Assembly (NCBI GenBank): GCA_051867615.1 | Contig: JBJDYU010000053.1 | Coordinates: 1-8,344 of the forward strand | DNA length: 8,344 bases | DNA from: RGIG5472 sp051867615 | GTDB lineage: Bacteria > Bacillota > Clostridia > Oscillospirales > Oscillospiraceae | Direction of reading: 5' to 3' | Part shown: positions 1 to 5,536 of the stretch, piece by piece | Layout of the letters: every line of letters starts with the position of its first letter | Position numbering within the stretch: the first letter of the stretch is position 1 | Made by a program: the position numbers and the translations under genes | The notes under the pieces: model-generated | Databases searched by the model: none | Told to the model about the DNA's origin: nothing | Seen by the model: the letters and a program-made list of their open reading frames with translations, nothing else

Positions 1-44
1 TCCAACGAAACAGCGTCCTGAGACGGACTGAAAAGCGGTGGAAT

Positions 45-449
45 TTATCTCTTGGAGAACTGAGGAGCGCGGCGGGCGGCCTTCAGACCGTACTTCTTGC
101 GTTCCTTCATTCTGGGGTCGCGGGTCAGGAAACCGGCCTTCTTCAGCAGGGGACGGTATTCCTCGCCGGCGAGGAGCAGGGCGCGGGAGATGCCGTGCCG
201 CAGAGCGCCGGCCTGGCCGGACACGCCGCCGCCGCAGACGGTGGCGACCACGTCGAACTTGCCTTCCGTGCCGGTGACGCCGAAGGGCTGGCGGACCAGC
301 ATCTTCAGGGTCTCAAGGCCGAAATACTCGTCGATATCCTTGCCGTTGACGGTGATGGAGCCGGTGCCGTTGGGGAACAGGTGGACGCGGGCGACGGAGG
401 ACTTTCTGCGGCCGGTGCCGTAGAGATAAGGCTTCTTGGACTGATACAT
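45..449 (-). CDS. rpsI: 30S ribosomal protein S9
   Basis: Structural protein of the small ribosomal subunit; in the S9 family the C-terminal tail reaches the P-site tRNA. The 134-residue product is close to the usual length of about 130. It shows the family hallmarks: an N-terminal YGTGRRKSSVARV block at residues 10-22, the central SGQAGALRHGISRALL region around 77-92, and the basic C-terminus with DPRMKERKKYGLKAARR ending in FSKR, the conserved terminal Lys-Arg. The ATG is preceded by AAGGAGGAAACGAAGA, which places a strong ribosome binding site in the 14-base gap after rplM. The two genes form the classic L13-S9 operon. No intrinsic terminator is visible in the 44 bases left before the window edge. 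Identification is essentially certain. Confidence 0.98.
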   Translation of the reverse strand: MYQSKKPYLYGTGRRKSSVARVHLFPNGTGSITVNGKDIDEYFGLETLKMLVRQPFGVTGTEGKFDVVATVCGGGVSGQAGALRHGISRALLLAGEEYRPLLKKAGFLTRDPRMKERKKYGLKAARRAPQFSKR

Positions 450-463
450 TCTTCGTTTCCTCC

Positions 464-895
464 TTACTTAACTTCCCAGGTCTCGGGCTTCTGGGCCTGC
501 TGCTCGTGGTTCTCGCCGGCATAGATGTGCAGGCGCTTGAGGGAATCCTTGGTGACGGTGTTGCGGGGCATCATGCCGCGGACGGCCACGCGCATGGCCA
601 GCTCGGGCTGCTCCTGCATCAGGATGCGGTACTTGGTCTCCTTCAGGCCGCCGACCCAGCCGGAGTGGGTGCGGTAGACCTTCTGCTCGCCCTTCTTGCC
701 GGTGAGGACCGCCTTGCCGGCGTTGACGATGATGACGTTGTCGCCGCAGTCAGCGTGGGGAGTGTAGGTGGGCTTCAGCTTGCCGCGCAGCAGATCCGCC
801 GCGGCGACAGCGGTCTTGCCGAGGGGCTTGCCCGCCGCGTCGATGACGTACCACTTACGCTCGATGTTGGCCTTGTTCGCCATGAAAGTGGACAT
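464..895 (-). CDS. rplM: 50S ribosomal protein L13
   Basis: Early-assembling protein of the large ribosomal subunit. The 143-residue product matches the usual L13 length. It has the ERKWYVIDAAGKPLGK N-terminal block (residues 12-27), LLRGKLKPTYTPHADCGD (35-52), VYRTHSGWVGGLKE (73-86) and MMPRNTVTKDSLKRLHIYAG (108-127), all typical of the family. Two possible starts lie close together, at residues 1 and 5. The first is preferred because GGAGG sits 8 bases upstream of it, a normal distance, whereas the second would be too far away. It is the first gene of the rplM-rpsI operon and has its own promoter and structured leader upstream. Confidence 0.98.
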   Translation of the reverse strand: MSTFMANKANIERKWYVIDAAGKPLGKTAVAAADLLRGKLKPTYTPHADCGDNVIIVNAGKAVLTGKKGEQKVYRTHSGWVGGLKETKYRILMQEQPELAMRVAVRGMMPRNTVTKDSLKRLHIYAGENHEQQAQKPETWEVK

Positions 896-942
896 GGTTG
901 TTTCCTCCGTTTTATTTTAATGTATTGCTTTACAAAGAAGGC

Positions 943-963
943 GTCCCTTGCTACAATCGGGAC
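943..963 (-). promoter_or_regulatory. Structured rplM 5' leader (candidate L13 leader)
   Basis: Between the predicted transcription start (about 966) and the rplM start codon lies an untranslated leader of roughly 70 bases. On the minus strand it holds GTCCC-(11 bases)-GGGAC, a perfect 5-bp stem, followed by an A/T-rich stretch before the ribosome binding site. Low-GC Gram-positive bacteria are known to carry an autoregulatory L13 leader RNA at exactly this place, where the ribosomal protein binds its own mRNA. Position and hairpin fit, but the stem is short and I cannot run the covariance model, so the assignment is tentative. Confidence 0.45.
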
Positions 964-973
964 AGCAGATATA

Positions 974-1003
974 TTTATACCACAGGGCTTTTCCCTTTGT
1001 CAA
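974..1003 (-). promoter_or_regulatory. Sigma-A type promoter of rplM-rpsI
   Basis: On the minus strand a perfect TTGACA (998-1003) is followed after 18 bases by TATAAA (974-979), with a TG a little further upstream of the -10. It lies about 80 bases before the rplM start codon, in an AT-rich pocket of otherwise GC-rich DNA. A near-consensus promoter is expected for a ribosomal protein operon. Confidence 0.85.
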
Positions 1004-1131
1004 CGACATTTTGATTTACGATAAAAACATCTCGGAAAAGCTCTTGTTTTCTCGCGAATACTCCTTTTTTCTGAAAACGCAAATGCAAAATCACGGCAAG
1101 AGGACGGGGCCGGAGCGGTGGGAACGGATAA

Positions 1132-1165
1132 AAAACAGAGCTGCCGCCCCCTGCGGAGCGGCAGC
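1132..1165 (-). terminator. Intrinsic terminator after bofA
   Basis: Read on the minus strand, GCTGCCGC and GCGGCAGC form a perfect 8-bp GC-rich stem around a 10-base loop, followed within five bases by a run of six T. It lies about 50 bases beyond the bofA stop codon and closes the yaaL-bofA unit before the rplM promoter region. Confidence 0.9.
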
Positions 1166-1214
1166 CGAACGGTCGGGAGCCTATGTAAAGCGCTGTGAGA
1201 CGGAGCCGTCTTTG

Positions 1215-1478
1215 CTACAGGATCCACTGCAGCAGAAGCAGCAGCAGAAAGCCCGGCAGGCCCAGTATGCCGATGACCACGGCGTTAAAGAGGTTCAGCC
1301 CCAGGCTTACCCCCAGCAGCGGCTCCAGCAGGCCGAAAAGGAACAGCGCCAGAAAGCCCAGCAGCGTGTTGATCAGCAGCTTCAGCGCCAGATGCAGCGG
1401 CTTTGCGAAGATGCGCAGCAGCACCGCCGCCAGGAGCAGCCCCAGCACCACCAGTACGGCGGCGCGGCTCACACCCAT
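1215..1478 (-). CDS. bofA: BofA-family inhibitor of pro-sigma-K processing
   Basis: In Bacillus subtilis BofA sits in the mother-cell-derived membrane around the forespore. With SpoIVFA it holds the intramembrane protease SpoIVFB inactive until a forespore signal arrives, which delays activation of sigma-K. The product here has 87 residues, the same length as the B. subtilis protein, and is almost entirely hydrophobic. Two or three membrane segments (about 5-22, 33-52, 62-86) flank a short basic stretch (KPLHLALK). The C-terminal pattern LFNAVVIGILGLPGFLLLLLL is typical of the family. AGGAGGTG lies 7 bases before the ATG. The gene overlaps the 3' end of yaaL by 10 bases, so translation is probably coupled. 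The yaaL-bofA pairing is the same as in B. subtilis and supports the call. Confidence 0.9.
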   Translation of the reverse strand: MGVSRAAVLVVLGLLLAAVLLRIFAKPLHLALKLLINTLLGFLALFLFGLLEPLLGVSLGLNLFNAVVIGILGLPGFLLLLLLQWIL

Positions 1479-1723
1479 GTGCGCACACCTCCTGTCGGGC
1501 CTGCCGCGGCGGCCATGTCCTCTCCGCTGTGGGCCTTGATGGCGCGGTAGAGGTAGCCGAAGCGGGCGTTGATGGCCTTGATCTCATAGATGCAGGACTC
1601 CACCAGCTCCGGCTCGGCGGCTTCGTTGAAGCGCTGGTAGGCAAGAGCCAGCTCCTGCTGGGTCCGGCGCAGCTCCTCCTTGAGCAGCTGCAGCTCCGTG
1701 GGCGGTTTGGGCTTGCGTGCCAT
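1469..1723 (-). CDS. yaaL: YaaL/DUF2508 family protein
   Basis: Small soluble protein of 84 residues with no known biochemical function. The sequence is largely helical and charged. A likely coiled-coil stretch at residues 9-35 (LQLLKEELRRTQQELALAYQ) is followed by the family-type motif FNEAAEPELVESCIYEIKA (32-50) and an aromatic RFGYLYR near 54-60. This layout, with a helix followed by a paired-helix segment and the IYEI block, is typical of DUF2508 proteins, which precede bofA in Bacillus and clostridia. GGAGG stands 8 bases before the ATG. The 3' end overlaps bofA by 10 bases, so the two are one transcription unit. Its conserved linkage to bofA suggests co-expression, not necessarily a sporulation role. 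Confidence 0.82.
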   Translation of the reverse strand: MARKPKPPTELQLLKEELRRTQQELALAYQRFNEAAEPELVESCIYEIKAINARFGYLYRAIKAHSGEDMAAAAGPTGGVRTWV

Positions 1724-1761
1724 GGCGTTTCCTCCGTTCCTTGAGATGCTCCCTCGCTGTT

Positions 1762-1789
1762 ATCTTACGGAGATTCTGGACAAATATGC
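1762..1789 (-). promoter_or_regulatory. Candidate sigma-E promoter of yaaL-bofA
   Basis: On the minus strand GCATATT (1783-1789) is followed after 13 bases by CGTAAGAT (1762-1769), about 40 bases before the yaaL start. The upstream element equals the -35 element of sigma-E (GNATATT type) and the downstream one matches the CATACAAT-type -10 at five of eight positions, within the accepted 13-15 spacing. The spoIID promoter in this window has the same GCATATT element. It fits a mother-cell role for bofA, but the -10 is imperfect and a vegetative promoter cannot be excluded. Confidence 0.5.
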
Positions 1790-1835
1790 CGTCGGATAAA
1801 CCCCGCTGCGGGAATTTTATAAGGGAGGTCGGAGC

Positions 1836-2282
1836 ATGGACCACGAATTCTATATGGCGCAGGCGCTTTCCCTGGCCCGGGAGGCCGCGGCGGCGGGGGA
1901 GGTCCCCGTGGGCTGCGTGGTGGTGCTGGACGGCGAGATCGTGGGCCGGGGCCGCAACCGGCGGGAGGAAAAGCGATCCGCCGCCTCCCACGCGGAGATG
2001 GAGGCCATCGCCGACGCCAACGCCCGCCTCGGGAGCTGGCGGCTGGAGGGGGCCAGTCTCTATGTGACGCTGGAGCCCTGCCCCATGTGCGCCGGGGCCA
2101 TTTTGAACGCCCGCGTTTCCCGCGTCTTTTACGGCGCCCGGGACGAGGTCATGGGGGCCTGCGGCGGAGTGCTGAACCTGTTCATGGAGCGTTTTCCCCA
2201 TCCGCCGGCCCTGGTGGGCGGTATACTGGAGGAGGAGTGCAGGGCGGTGCTGCGGGACTTTTTCGCCGGACTTCGGACGTGA
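1836..2282 (+). CDS. tadA: tRNA adenosine(34) deaminase TadA
   Basis: Zinc enzyme that converts adenosine to inosine at wobble position 34 of tRNA-Arg(ACG), allowing one tRNA to read CGU, CGC and CGA. The 148-residue product carries the complete deaminase active site: HAEMEAI at residues 52-58 (zinc ligand His52 and proton-shuttling Glu54) and PCPMCAGAI at 81-89 (zinc ligands Cys82 and Cys85). GEVPVGCVVV (21-30), AIADANARLGSWRL (57-70) and the late VFYGARDEVMGACGG block (97-111) are typical of TadA rather than of cytidine or guanine deaminases. The ATG follows AGGGAGGT at 6 bases. The gene is divergent from yaaL and followed by hairpins. I saw no convincing sigma-A promoter in the 112-base divergent gap. 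Confidence 0.96.
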   Translation: MDHEFYMAQALSLAREAAAAGEVPVGCVVVLDGEIVGRGRNRREEKRSAASHAEMEAIADANARLGSWRLEGASLYVTLEPCPMCAGAILNARVSRVFYGARDEVMGACGGVLNLFMERFPHPPALVGGILEEECRAVLRDFFAGLRT

Positions 2283-2339
2283 GAGGGAAGACTGCCAAAA
2301 ACGGGACGGAGATTTAATACTTTTGTAATAACTGGCCTG

Positions 2340-2446
2340 TTGTTTTTTAACAAGCGTCCTGTATCATCATTCTTGCAAGAGACGATAACTTCTTTTCATC
2401 AATCTTCCAAAACATAGCGAAAAGCCGGTCGAAAGACCGGCTTTTT
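2340..2446 (+). ncRNA. Possible small RNA or structured tadA 3' UTR
   Basis: The gap 2283-2521 has no gene. Its first part is conspicuously AT-rich. It contains a promoter-like pair, TTGTTT (2340-2345) and TATCAT (2362-2367) spaced by 16 bases, and about 70 bases later a strong intrinsic terminator. A transcript would run from about 2374 to 2446 and begin close to the short palindrome CTTGCAAG. No reading frame with a start and ribosome binding site was found in it. The -35 is weak and no known RNA family is recognised, so it may simply be the 3' untranslated end of tadA. In B. subtilis the SRP RNA follows tadA, but its conserved GGUCAGGUCCGGAAGGAAGC-type tip is absent here. Confidence 0.25.
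2424..2446 (+). terminator. Intrinsic terminator downstream of tadA
   Basis: GCCGGTC and GACCGGC form a perfect 7-bp stem closed by a GAAA tetraloop and followed by five T. With the four A before the stem the structure is nearly symmetrical, so it could also work weakly on the minus strand. Confidence 0.92.
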
Positions 2447-2483
2447 CGCGCGCTGCCCCCCCTCCGGGCGGCAGGAGAAAAGG

Positions 2484-2523
2484 ACAGGGAGCGAAAGCGG
2501 CGGCCTTCGCTGCCTGTTTTTTT
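2484..2523. terminator. Second terminator hairpin between convergent genes
   Basis: ACAGG-G-AGCGAA and TTCGCT-G-CCTGT pair over 11 bp with one central G-G mismatch. On the plus strand the stem runs into seven T, then A and five more T. On the minus strand it is followed by a shorter TTTT. It therefore backs up the tadA terminator and probably also ends the convergent membrane protein gene, whose TAA stop lies inside the T run. A weaker stem (CTGCC/GGCAG, 2453-2474) lies between it and the first terminator. Confidence 0.75.
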
Positions 2524-3502
2524 ATTTTTGCCGGTTTTCCCGCGCCAGCTCCTCCAGCAGGCGGTCCACCCGGGCCAGGTCGAAATCGTCCTCCTTTGCC
2601 GGTTCAGAGACCTCCGGCTGGAAAGCGGGCTGCGGCGCGGGCGCTTCCCCCTCCGGGGCGGAAGAAACGGGAGGGACGGAGGGGGAGGGCTCCGGCGCGG
2701 CGGGACGCACCGGGACAGACCCTGTAGAGAAGGGGTCCTCCACCAGCTCGTAGGCGGGCTGTGTCTCCACCGGGAAGCCGAAAAGCAGGGAGAGGAAGAA
2801 GCCGTAAGCCGCGAGAGCGCAGCCCACCAGACTCAGGGACTGGGGCAGGGAGACGCCGTCCGCCAGCGTCGCGGCGCAGAGCGCCGGCGTCATGGCGGCG
2901 GAGAGCAGGAACACCCGGCGTCCGCCCGCGCCGAAGGCGAGGCCGCAGAGGGTCATGGCGGCGACAGCCGCGGCGGCGAGAGAGAGGATGCGCATATCGT
3001 AGTACAGCATCGTAGGCTCCGCTGCGGTGCTGCGATAGGCGGCGAGGAGCTGCAGCACGGCGGCGCACATGGGCAGCAGGAGCAGCGGCCCCATCCCCGC
3101 CTTGCCCTGGCAGCCCGCTACACCCCCGAACAGGGCCAGTGCGGCCAGGAGCAGCGCCGCGGCCAGCAGCGCCTCCTGCGATTTGAGCGCGGGATATTGC
3201 AGATAAAGCCGCCAGGCCGCGCCCGCGGCTATGAGCAGCGCTCCCGCGCTTTGCAGCACCGTGCCGGGAAGGACAGCGCAGCTGTCGGACAGGCGCCTCG
3301 CGCCCTTCTCCGGCAGGAGCAGCAGGAAGGAAAGCAGCAGCAGCGCCCCCAGCAGGGCCCAGAGGTACCATCCCCAGCGGTTCCCCGGCAGGGGCAGGCC
3401 GGTTTCCGGCTCGAAGGCGCCGGACAGCTGCCGCAGGCGCAGCCAAAAGGCCCCGGCTGCTGCCGCGACCGCGGTGAGGGAGAGCAGAATGCGTCTTGCC
3501 AT
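2522..3502 (-). CDS. Polytopic membrane protein, unknown function, Pro-rich tail
   Basis: I do not recognise the family. The 326-residue product has about eight predicted membrane segments (roughly 5-22, 44-63, 80-98, 110-130, 138-156, 171-190, 196-215, 222-243). A hydrophilic tail of about 80 residues follows, rich in Pro, Glu, Ala and Ser, and ends in a charged helix, DFDLARVDRLLEELARE (306-322). An open frame extends 22 codons further upstream, but the ATG chosen here has AGGAGGGT 5 bases before it, and the promoter falls inside the longer frame. The short acidic C-terminal helix after a flexible linker looks like a docking or oligomerisation peptide, which is inference only. It is a single gene, divergent from spoIID with a vegetative-type promoter, so the neighbourhood does not show that it belongs to sporulation. 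Confidence 0.85.
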   Translation of the reverse strand: MARRILLSLTAVAAAAGAFWLRLRQLSGAFEPETGLPLPGNRWGWYLWALLGALLLLSFLLLLPEKGARRLSDSCAVLPGTVLQSAGALLIAAGAAWRLYLQYPALKSQEALLAAALLLAALALFGGVAGCQGKAGMGPLLLLPMCAAVLQLLAAYRSTAAEPTMLYYDMRILSLAAAAVAAMTLCGLAFGAGGRRVFLLSAAMTPALCAATLADGVSLPQSLSLVGCALAAYGFFLSLLFGFPVETQPAYELVEDPFSTGSVPVRPAAPEPSPSVPPVSSAPEGEAPAPQPAFQPEVSEPAKEDDFDLARVDRLLEELARENRQK

Positions 3503-3538
3503 AGGTGACCCTCCTCGAAAAAGTTTGATTCTGACGCT

Positions 3539-3567
3539 ATCATAGCACGCAAAACCGGCGTTGTCCA
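3539..3567 (-). promoter_or_regulatory. Sigma-A promoter of the membrane protein gene
   Basis: On the minus strand TGGACA (3562-3567) and TATGAT (3539-3544) are spaced by exactly 17 bases, each with one mismatch to consensus, and a TGC directly before the -10 makes an extended -10. The predicted leader is about 30 bases, ending in the AGGAGGGT ribosome binding site. Confidence 0.82.
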
Positions 3568-3578
3568 CGAAAAACGGC

Positions 3579-3607
3579 GCATATTTCTGCCGCTTCGCTC
3601 ATAGGCT
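3579..3607 (+). promoter_or_regulatory. Sigma-E type promoter of spoIID
   Basis: GCATATT (3579-3585) is followed after 14 bases by CATAGGCT (3600-3607), about 33 bases before the spoIID ATG. Both elements and the spacing match the mother-cell sigma-E pattern (-35 GNATATT, -10 CATANNNT). In B. subtilis spoIID is a classical sigma-E gene, so the sequence match and the known regulon agree. It sits back-to-back with the sigma-A promoter of the divergent gene, 11 bases apart. Confidence 0.8.
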
Positions 3608-3640
3608 GGAGGGACAAAACGAAAGAAAAGGAGGGACAAG

Positions 3641-4636
3641 ATGCTCAGACACAGCATAGGCCTCACGGCAGTACTGGGGGTGCTGCTGTTTTTGCTGCCG
3701 CTGCTTTGGTTCCCGGCTGCCGCCGCGGTGGAGGAGCCGGACGGGACAGTGGAGGAGCCGGACAGTCCGGGGGAGTCCATCGACGCGGCGCGGACGCTGC
3801 GGGTGGAGATCGATGGGGAAGTGGTGGAGCTGCGGCTGTCTGACTATCTCGTAGGTGTGGTGGCGGCGGAGATGCCCGCCAGCTTCGAGCCGGAGGCGCT
3901 GAAGGCCCAGACCGTGGCCGCCCGCACCTACAGCCTCTACCAGCTGGCCCATGGCTCCAGCGGCAAGCACGAGAGCGGGGCGGACCTCTGCGACCAGCCC
4001 TCCTGCTGTCAGGCTTACATCCGGGAGGACGAGGCCCGGAGCAACTGGGGGGAGCTGGCGGAGGAGAACCTGCAAAAAATCCGCACAGCGGAGGAGGAGA
4101 CGGACGGCGTCGCCATCCTCTACGGCGGCGAGCCTATTTTAGCGGCCTTCCACTCCTCCTCCGCCGACGGCACGGAGGACGCCGCCGCGGCCTGGAGCGC
4201 CTCCGTCCCCTACCTGCAGCGGGTGGAAAGCCCGGAGAGCGCGGAGGATGTGCCGAACTATGTCAGCACCGTCTCCTTCACGGAGGAGGAGTTCCGGACG
4301 GCCATCCTCGCCGTCTATCCGGAGGCGCAGCTCACCGGGGACGCGGCGGGCTGGGTGAAGGACCTGGTGCGGGATGCCTCGGGCTATGTCAGCACCCTGA
4401 CGGTGGGCGGCGTGACGCTGCGGGGCGTGGAGCTGCGGCGGGTGCTGGGGCTGCGCTCCGCCTGCTTCAGCGTCGCGGCGGCGGACGGTCTGCTGACCTT
4501 TTCCACCCAGGGCTACGGCCACGGCGTGGGTATGAGCCAGTACGGAGCCAACGCCCTGGCGAAGCAGGGGAAAAGCTGGCAGGAAATTCTTCAGTGGTAC
4601 TATACCGGCGTGACGCTGGAGAAGTACGCGGGGTAA
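3641..4636 (+). CDS. spoIID: Stage II sporulation protein D (peptidoglycan lytic transglycosylase)
   Basis: Membrane-anchored lytic transglycosylase that, with SpoIIP and SpoIIM, digests septal peptidoglycan and drives engulfment of the forespore. The 331-residue product is of normal length. It has one N-terminal membrane anchor (about 7-29), a short acidic linker with a duplicated VEEPD unit, then the SpoIID/LytB domain. The motif VVAAEMPASFEPEALKAQTV (73-92) contains the catalytic glutamate at 77, and VAARTY follows. GYGHGVGMSQYGANALA (291-307) is the second family signature. His110, Cys117 and Cys122/123 lie where a zinc site was described in the Clostridioides difficile enzyme; assigning them here is inference. 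The start has GGAGG 6 bases upstream. It is a single-gene unit with its own sigma-E promoter and terminator. It is not LytB, since the sporulation-type promoter and overall length fit SpoIID. Confidence 0.95.
   Translation: MLRHSIGLTAVLGVLLFLLPLLWFPAAAAVEEPDGTVEEPDSPGESIDAARTLRVEIDGEVVELRLSDYLVGVVAAEMPASFEPEALKAQTVAARTYSLYQLAHGSSGKHESGADLCDQPSCCQAYIREDEARSNWGELAEENLQKIRTAEEETDGVAILYGGEPILAAFHSSSADGTEDAAAAWSASVPYLQRVESPESAEDVPNYVSTVSFTEEEFRTAILAVYPEAQLTGDAAGWVKDLVRDASGYVSTLTVGGVTLRGVELRRVLGLRSACFSVAAADGLLTFSTQGYGHGVGMSQYGANALAKQGKSWQEILQWYYTGVTLEKYAG
3728..3763 (+). repeat. Short tandem repeat in the SpoIID linker
   Basis: The 15-base unit GTGGAGGAGCCGGAC occurs exactly twice (3728-3742 and 3749-3763) with a 21-base period, giving a duplicated VEEPD in the acidic linker right after the membrane anchor. 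It is in frame and looks like a recent slippage or duplication event in a tolerant region. Confidence 0.85.
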
Positions 4637-4654
4637 AAGCGGACGGCACAGCAA

Positions 4655-4688
4655 AAACCGGAAAAGCGCGGCTGCGCTTTTCCGGTTT
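4655..4688. terminator. Bidirectional terminator between spoIID and the TSUP pair
   Basis: AAACCGGAAAAGCGC and GCGCTTTTCCGGTTT form a perfect 15-bp inverted repeat around a GGCT loop, starting 18 bases after the spoIID stop. The A/T parts of the stem provide TTT on the plus strand and five T on the minus strand, so it can terminate both converging transcripts and works best for the minus-strand TauE/SafE genes. Confidence 0.9.
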
Positions 4689-4750
4689 GCCATTTCACGC
4701 TTTACGCGTCTGCTTCGGTAGAAATGTAGTGGAGAGCAGCGGCTTTCCCG

Positions 4751-5149
4751 CTAAGAGGGCGTATCGTGTTCCTCTGTGCCGCCGCTGTGTTTCTTCCGGC
4801 TCTGCAGCAGGAGCATGACGCCCGCCAGCAGCAGAAACACGCCGAAGGGCCGCCGCAGGGCCTCCGTGTCGATGTGCTGGGCGAGCAGTGCGGCGAGAGC
4901 CGCGCAGAGCGAGCCGACGGGGATGGTCCGGCGGAGGATCTCCGGCCGGAGATAGCCGCCCTTGCGGTGGTACAGCAGCGCCACAGCGGCGGTGGGGAGA
5001 AAGAAAAGCAGGTTGATGGCCTGGGCGGTGCGCTGGGGCACGCCCAGCAGCAGCGTCATGGCCAGCAGCAGAAGCGTCCCGCCGCCCACGCCCCAGGCGG
5101 CCAGCACCCCGGCGGCACAGCCGGCGAGCAGGGGAATGAAGAACTTCAC
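4751..5149 (-). CDS. TauE/SafE (TSUP) half-transporter, second subunit
   Basis: Half-length member of the TauE/SafE (DUF81) family of membrane transporters, of which full members have eight membrane helices in two repeats and export sulfite, sulfoacetate or related anions. This 132-residue product has about four helices (5-33, 43-60, 76-92, 102-116) and one copy of the repeat signature: AAWGVGGGTLLLLAMTLLLG at 17-36, followed by AINLLFFLPTAAVAL (44-58). The frame is open further upstream, but that part overlaps the preceding gene and looks like its shadow. The GTG at 5149 is chosen because it overlaps the upstream TGA stop as GTGA, a standard coupled junction, with a G-rich stretch 11 bases before it. 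The substrate cannot be deduced. It probably pairs with the upstream half to make one transporter. Confidence 0.85.
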   Translation of the reverse strand: MKFFIPLLAGCAAGVLAAWGVGGGTLLLLAMTLLLGVPQRTAQAINLLFFLPTAAVALLYHRKGGYLRPEILRRTIPVGSLCAALAALLAQHIDTEALRRPFGVFLLLAGVMLLLQSRKKHSGGTEEHDTPS

Positions 5150-5502
5150 AGCAGATATTTCACCCCCGCATAGAACAAAAATAGCGCGAACAGCCGCTTG
5201 AGCCAGGCGGGAGGCATCCGGCGAAACAGCTTTCCGCCCACCACCGCCCCGGCGGCGCCGCCCAGCAGATAGGGGAGGGCTTCTTTCAGGGGCAGCGGCT
5301 CGGCAAAGGCCGACACCGCCACGCTGACCAGACACAGCGGCAGGATGATGGCCACGGAATTGGCGAACAGGGCGCGGCCCTCCAGCGCCGGTTCCCGGCT
5401 TAATAGCGGCAGCAGCGCCATGCCGCCGCCTCCGCCAAACAAACCGTTGACGGCGCCCGCGGCGGCGGAAGCGAGGATGAGTGTCCAGCGGCGCTTTTTC
5501 AT
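5146..5502 (-). CDS. TauE/SafE (TSUP) half-transporter, first subunit
   Basis: The 118-residue product resembles the N-terminal repeat of TauE/SafE transporters. GAVNGLFGGGGGMALLPLL (16-34) carries the glycine-rich family signature, ANSVAIILPLCLVSVAV (47-63) the second helix, GGAAGAVVGGKLFRRM (81-96) the third, and FALFLFYAGVKYLL (105-118) closes the four-helix half. GGAGG lies 9 bases before the ATG. Its TGA stop overlaps the GTG start of the second half, so the two are translated in a fixed ratio. Such split pairs are common in clostridia and should not be read as a frameshifted full gene, because each half has its own start and complete repeat. The substrate is unknown. Confidence 0.87.
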   Translation of the reverse strand: MKKRRWTLILASAAAGAVNGLFGGGGGMALLPLLSREPALEGRALFANSVAIILPLCLVSVAVSAFAEPLPLKEALPYLLGGAAGAVVGGKLFRRMPPAWLKRLFALFLFYAGVKYLL

Positions 5503-5536
5503 GGCGATCAGCCTCCGTTCCGTCTATCTTGCGCAG

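Noticed and set aside
506..1550. Plus-strand frames opposite rplM and bofA (506-1024 and 948-1550)
   Set aside because: They lie antisense to recognised genes and cross the bofA terminator and the rplM promoter; the Gln/Arg-rich composition reflects CAG-rich antisense, not a protein.
1803..1813. CCCGC-T-GCGGG inverted repeat before the tadA ribosome binding site
   Set aside because: The loop is too small for the full stem, leaving only a few pairs; no evidence that it is a terminator or operator.
2283..2521. SRP (4.5S/scRNA) gene expected after tadA by analogy with Bacillus
   Set aside because: The highly conserved SRP tip motif is absent on both strands.
2528..3508. Plus-strand open frame of 326 codons opposite the membrane protein
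   Set aside because: It has a Gly/Arg/Gln-rich shadow composition and no ribosome binding site, while the minus-strand frame has a promoter, a binding site and a sensible membrane topology.
3503..3568. N-terminal extension of the membrane protein by 22 residues
   Set aside because: The start would lie upstream of the predicted transcription start and has no ribosome binding site, unlike the ATG at 3502.
5150..5335. N-terminal extension of the second TSUP half (start at 5335)
   Set aside because: The extra residues are Arg/Gly-rich and overlap the first half in another frame; the GTG at 5149 forms a standard GTGA junction.
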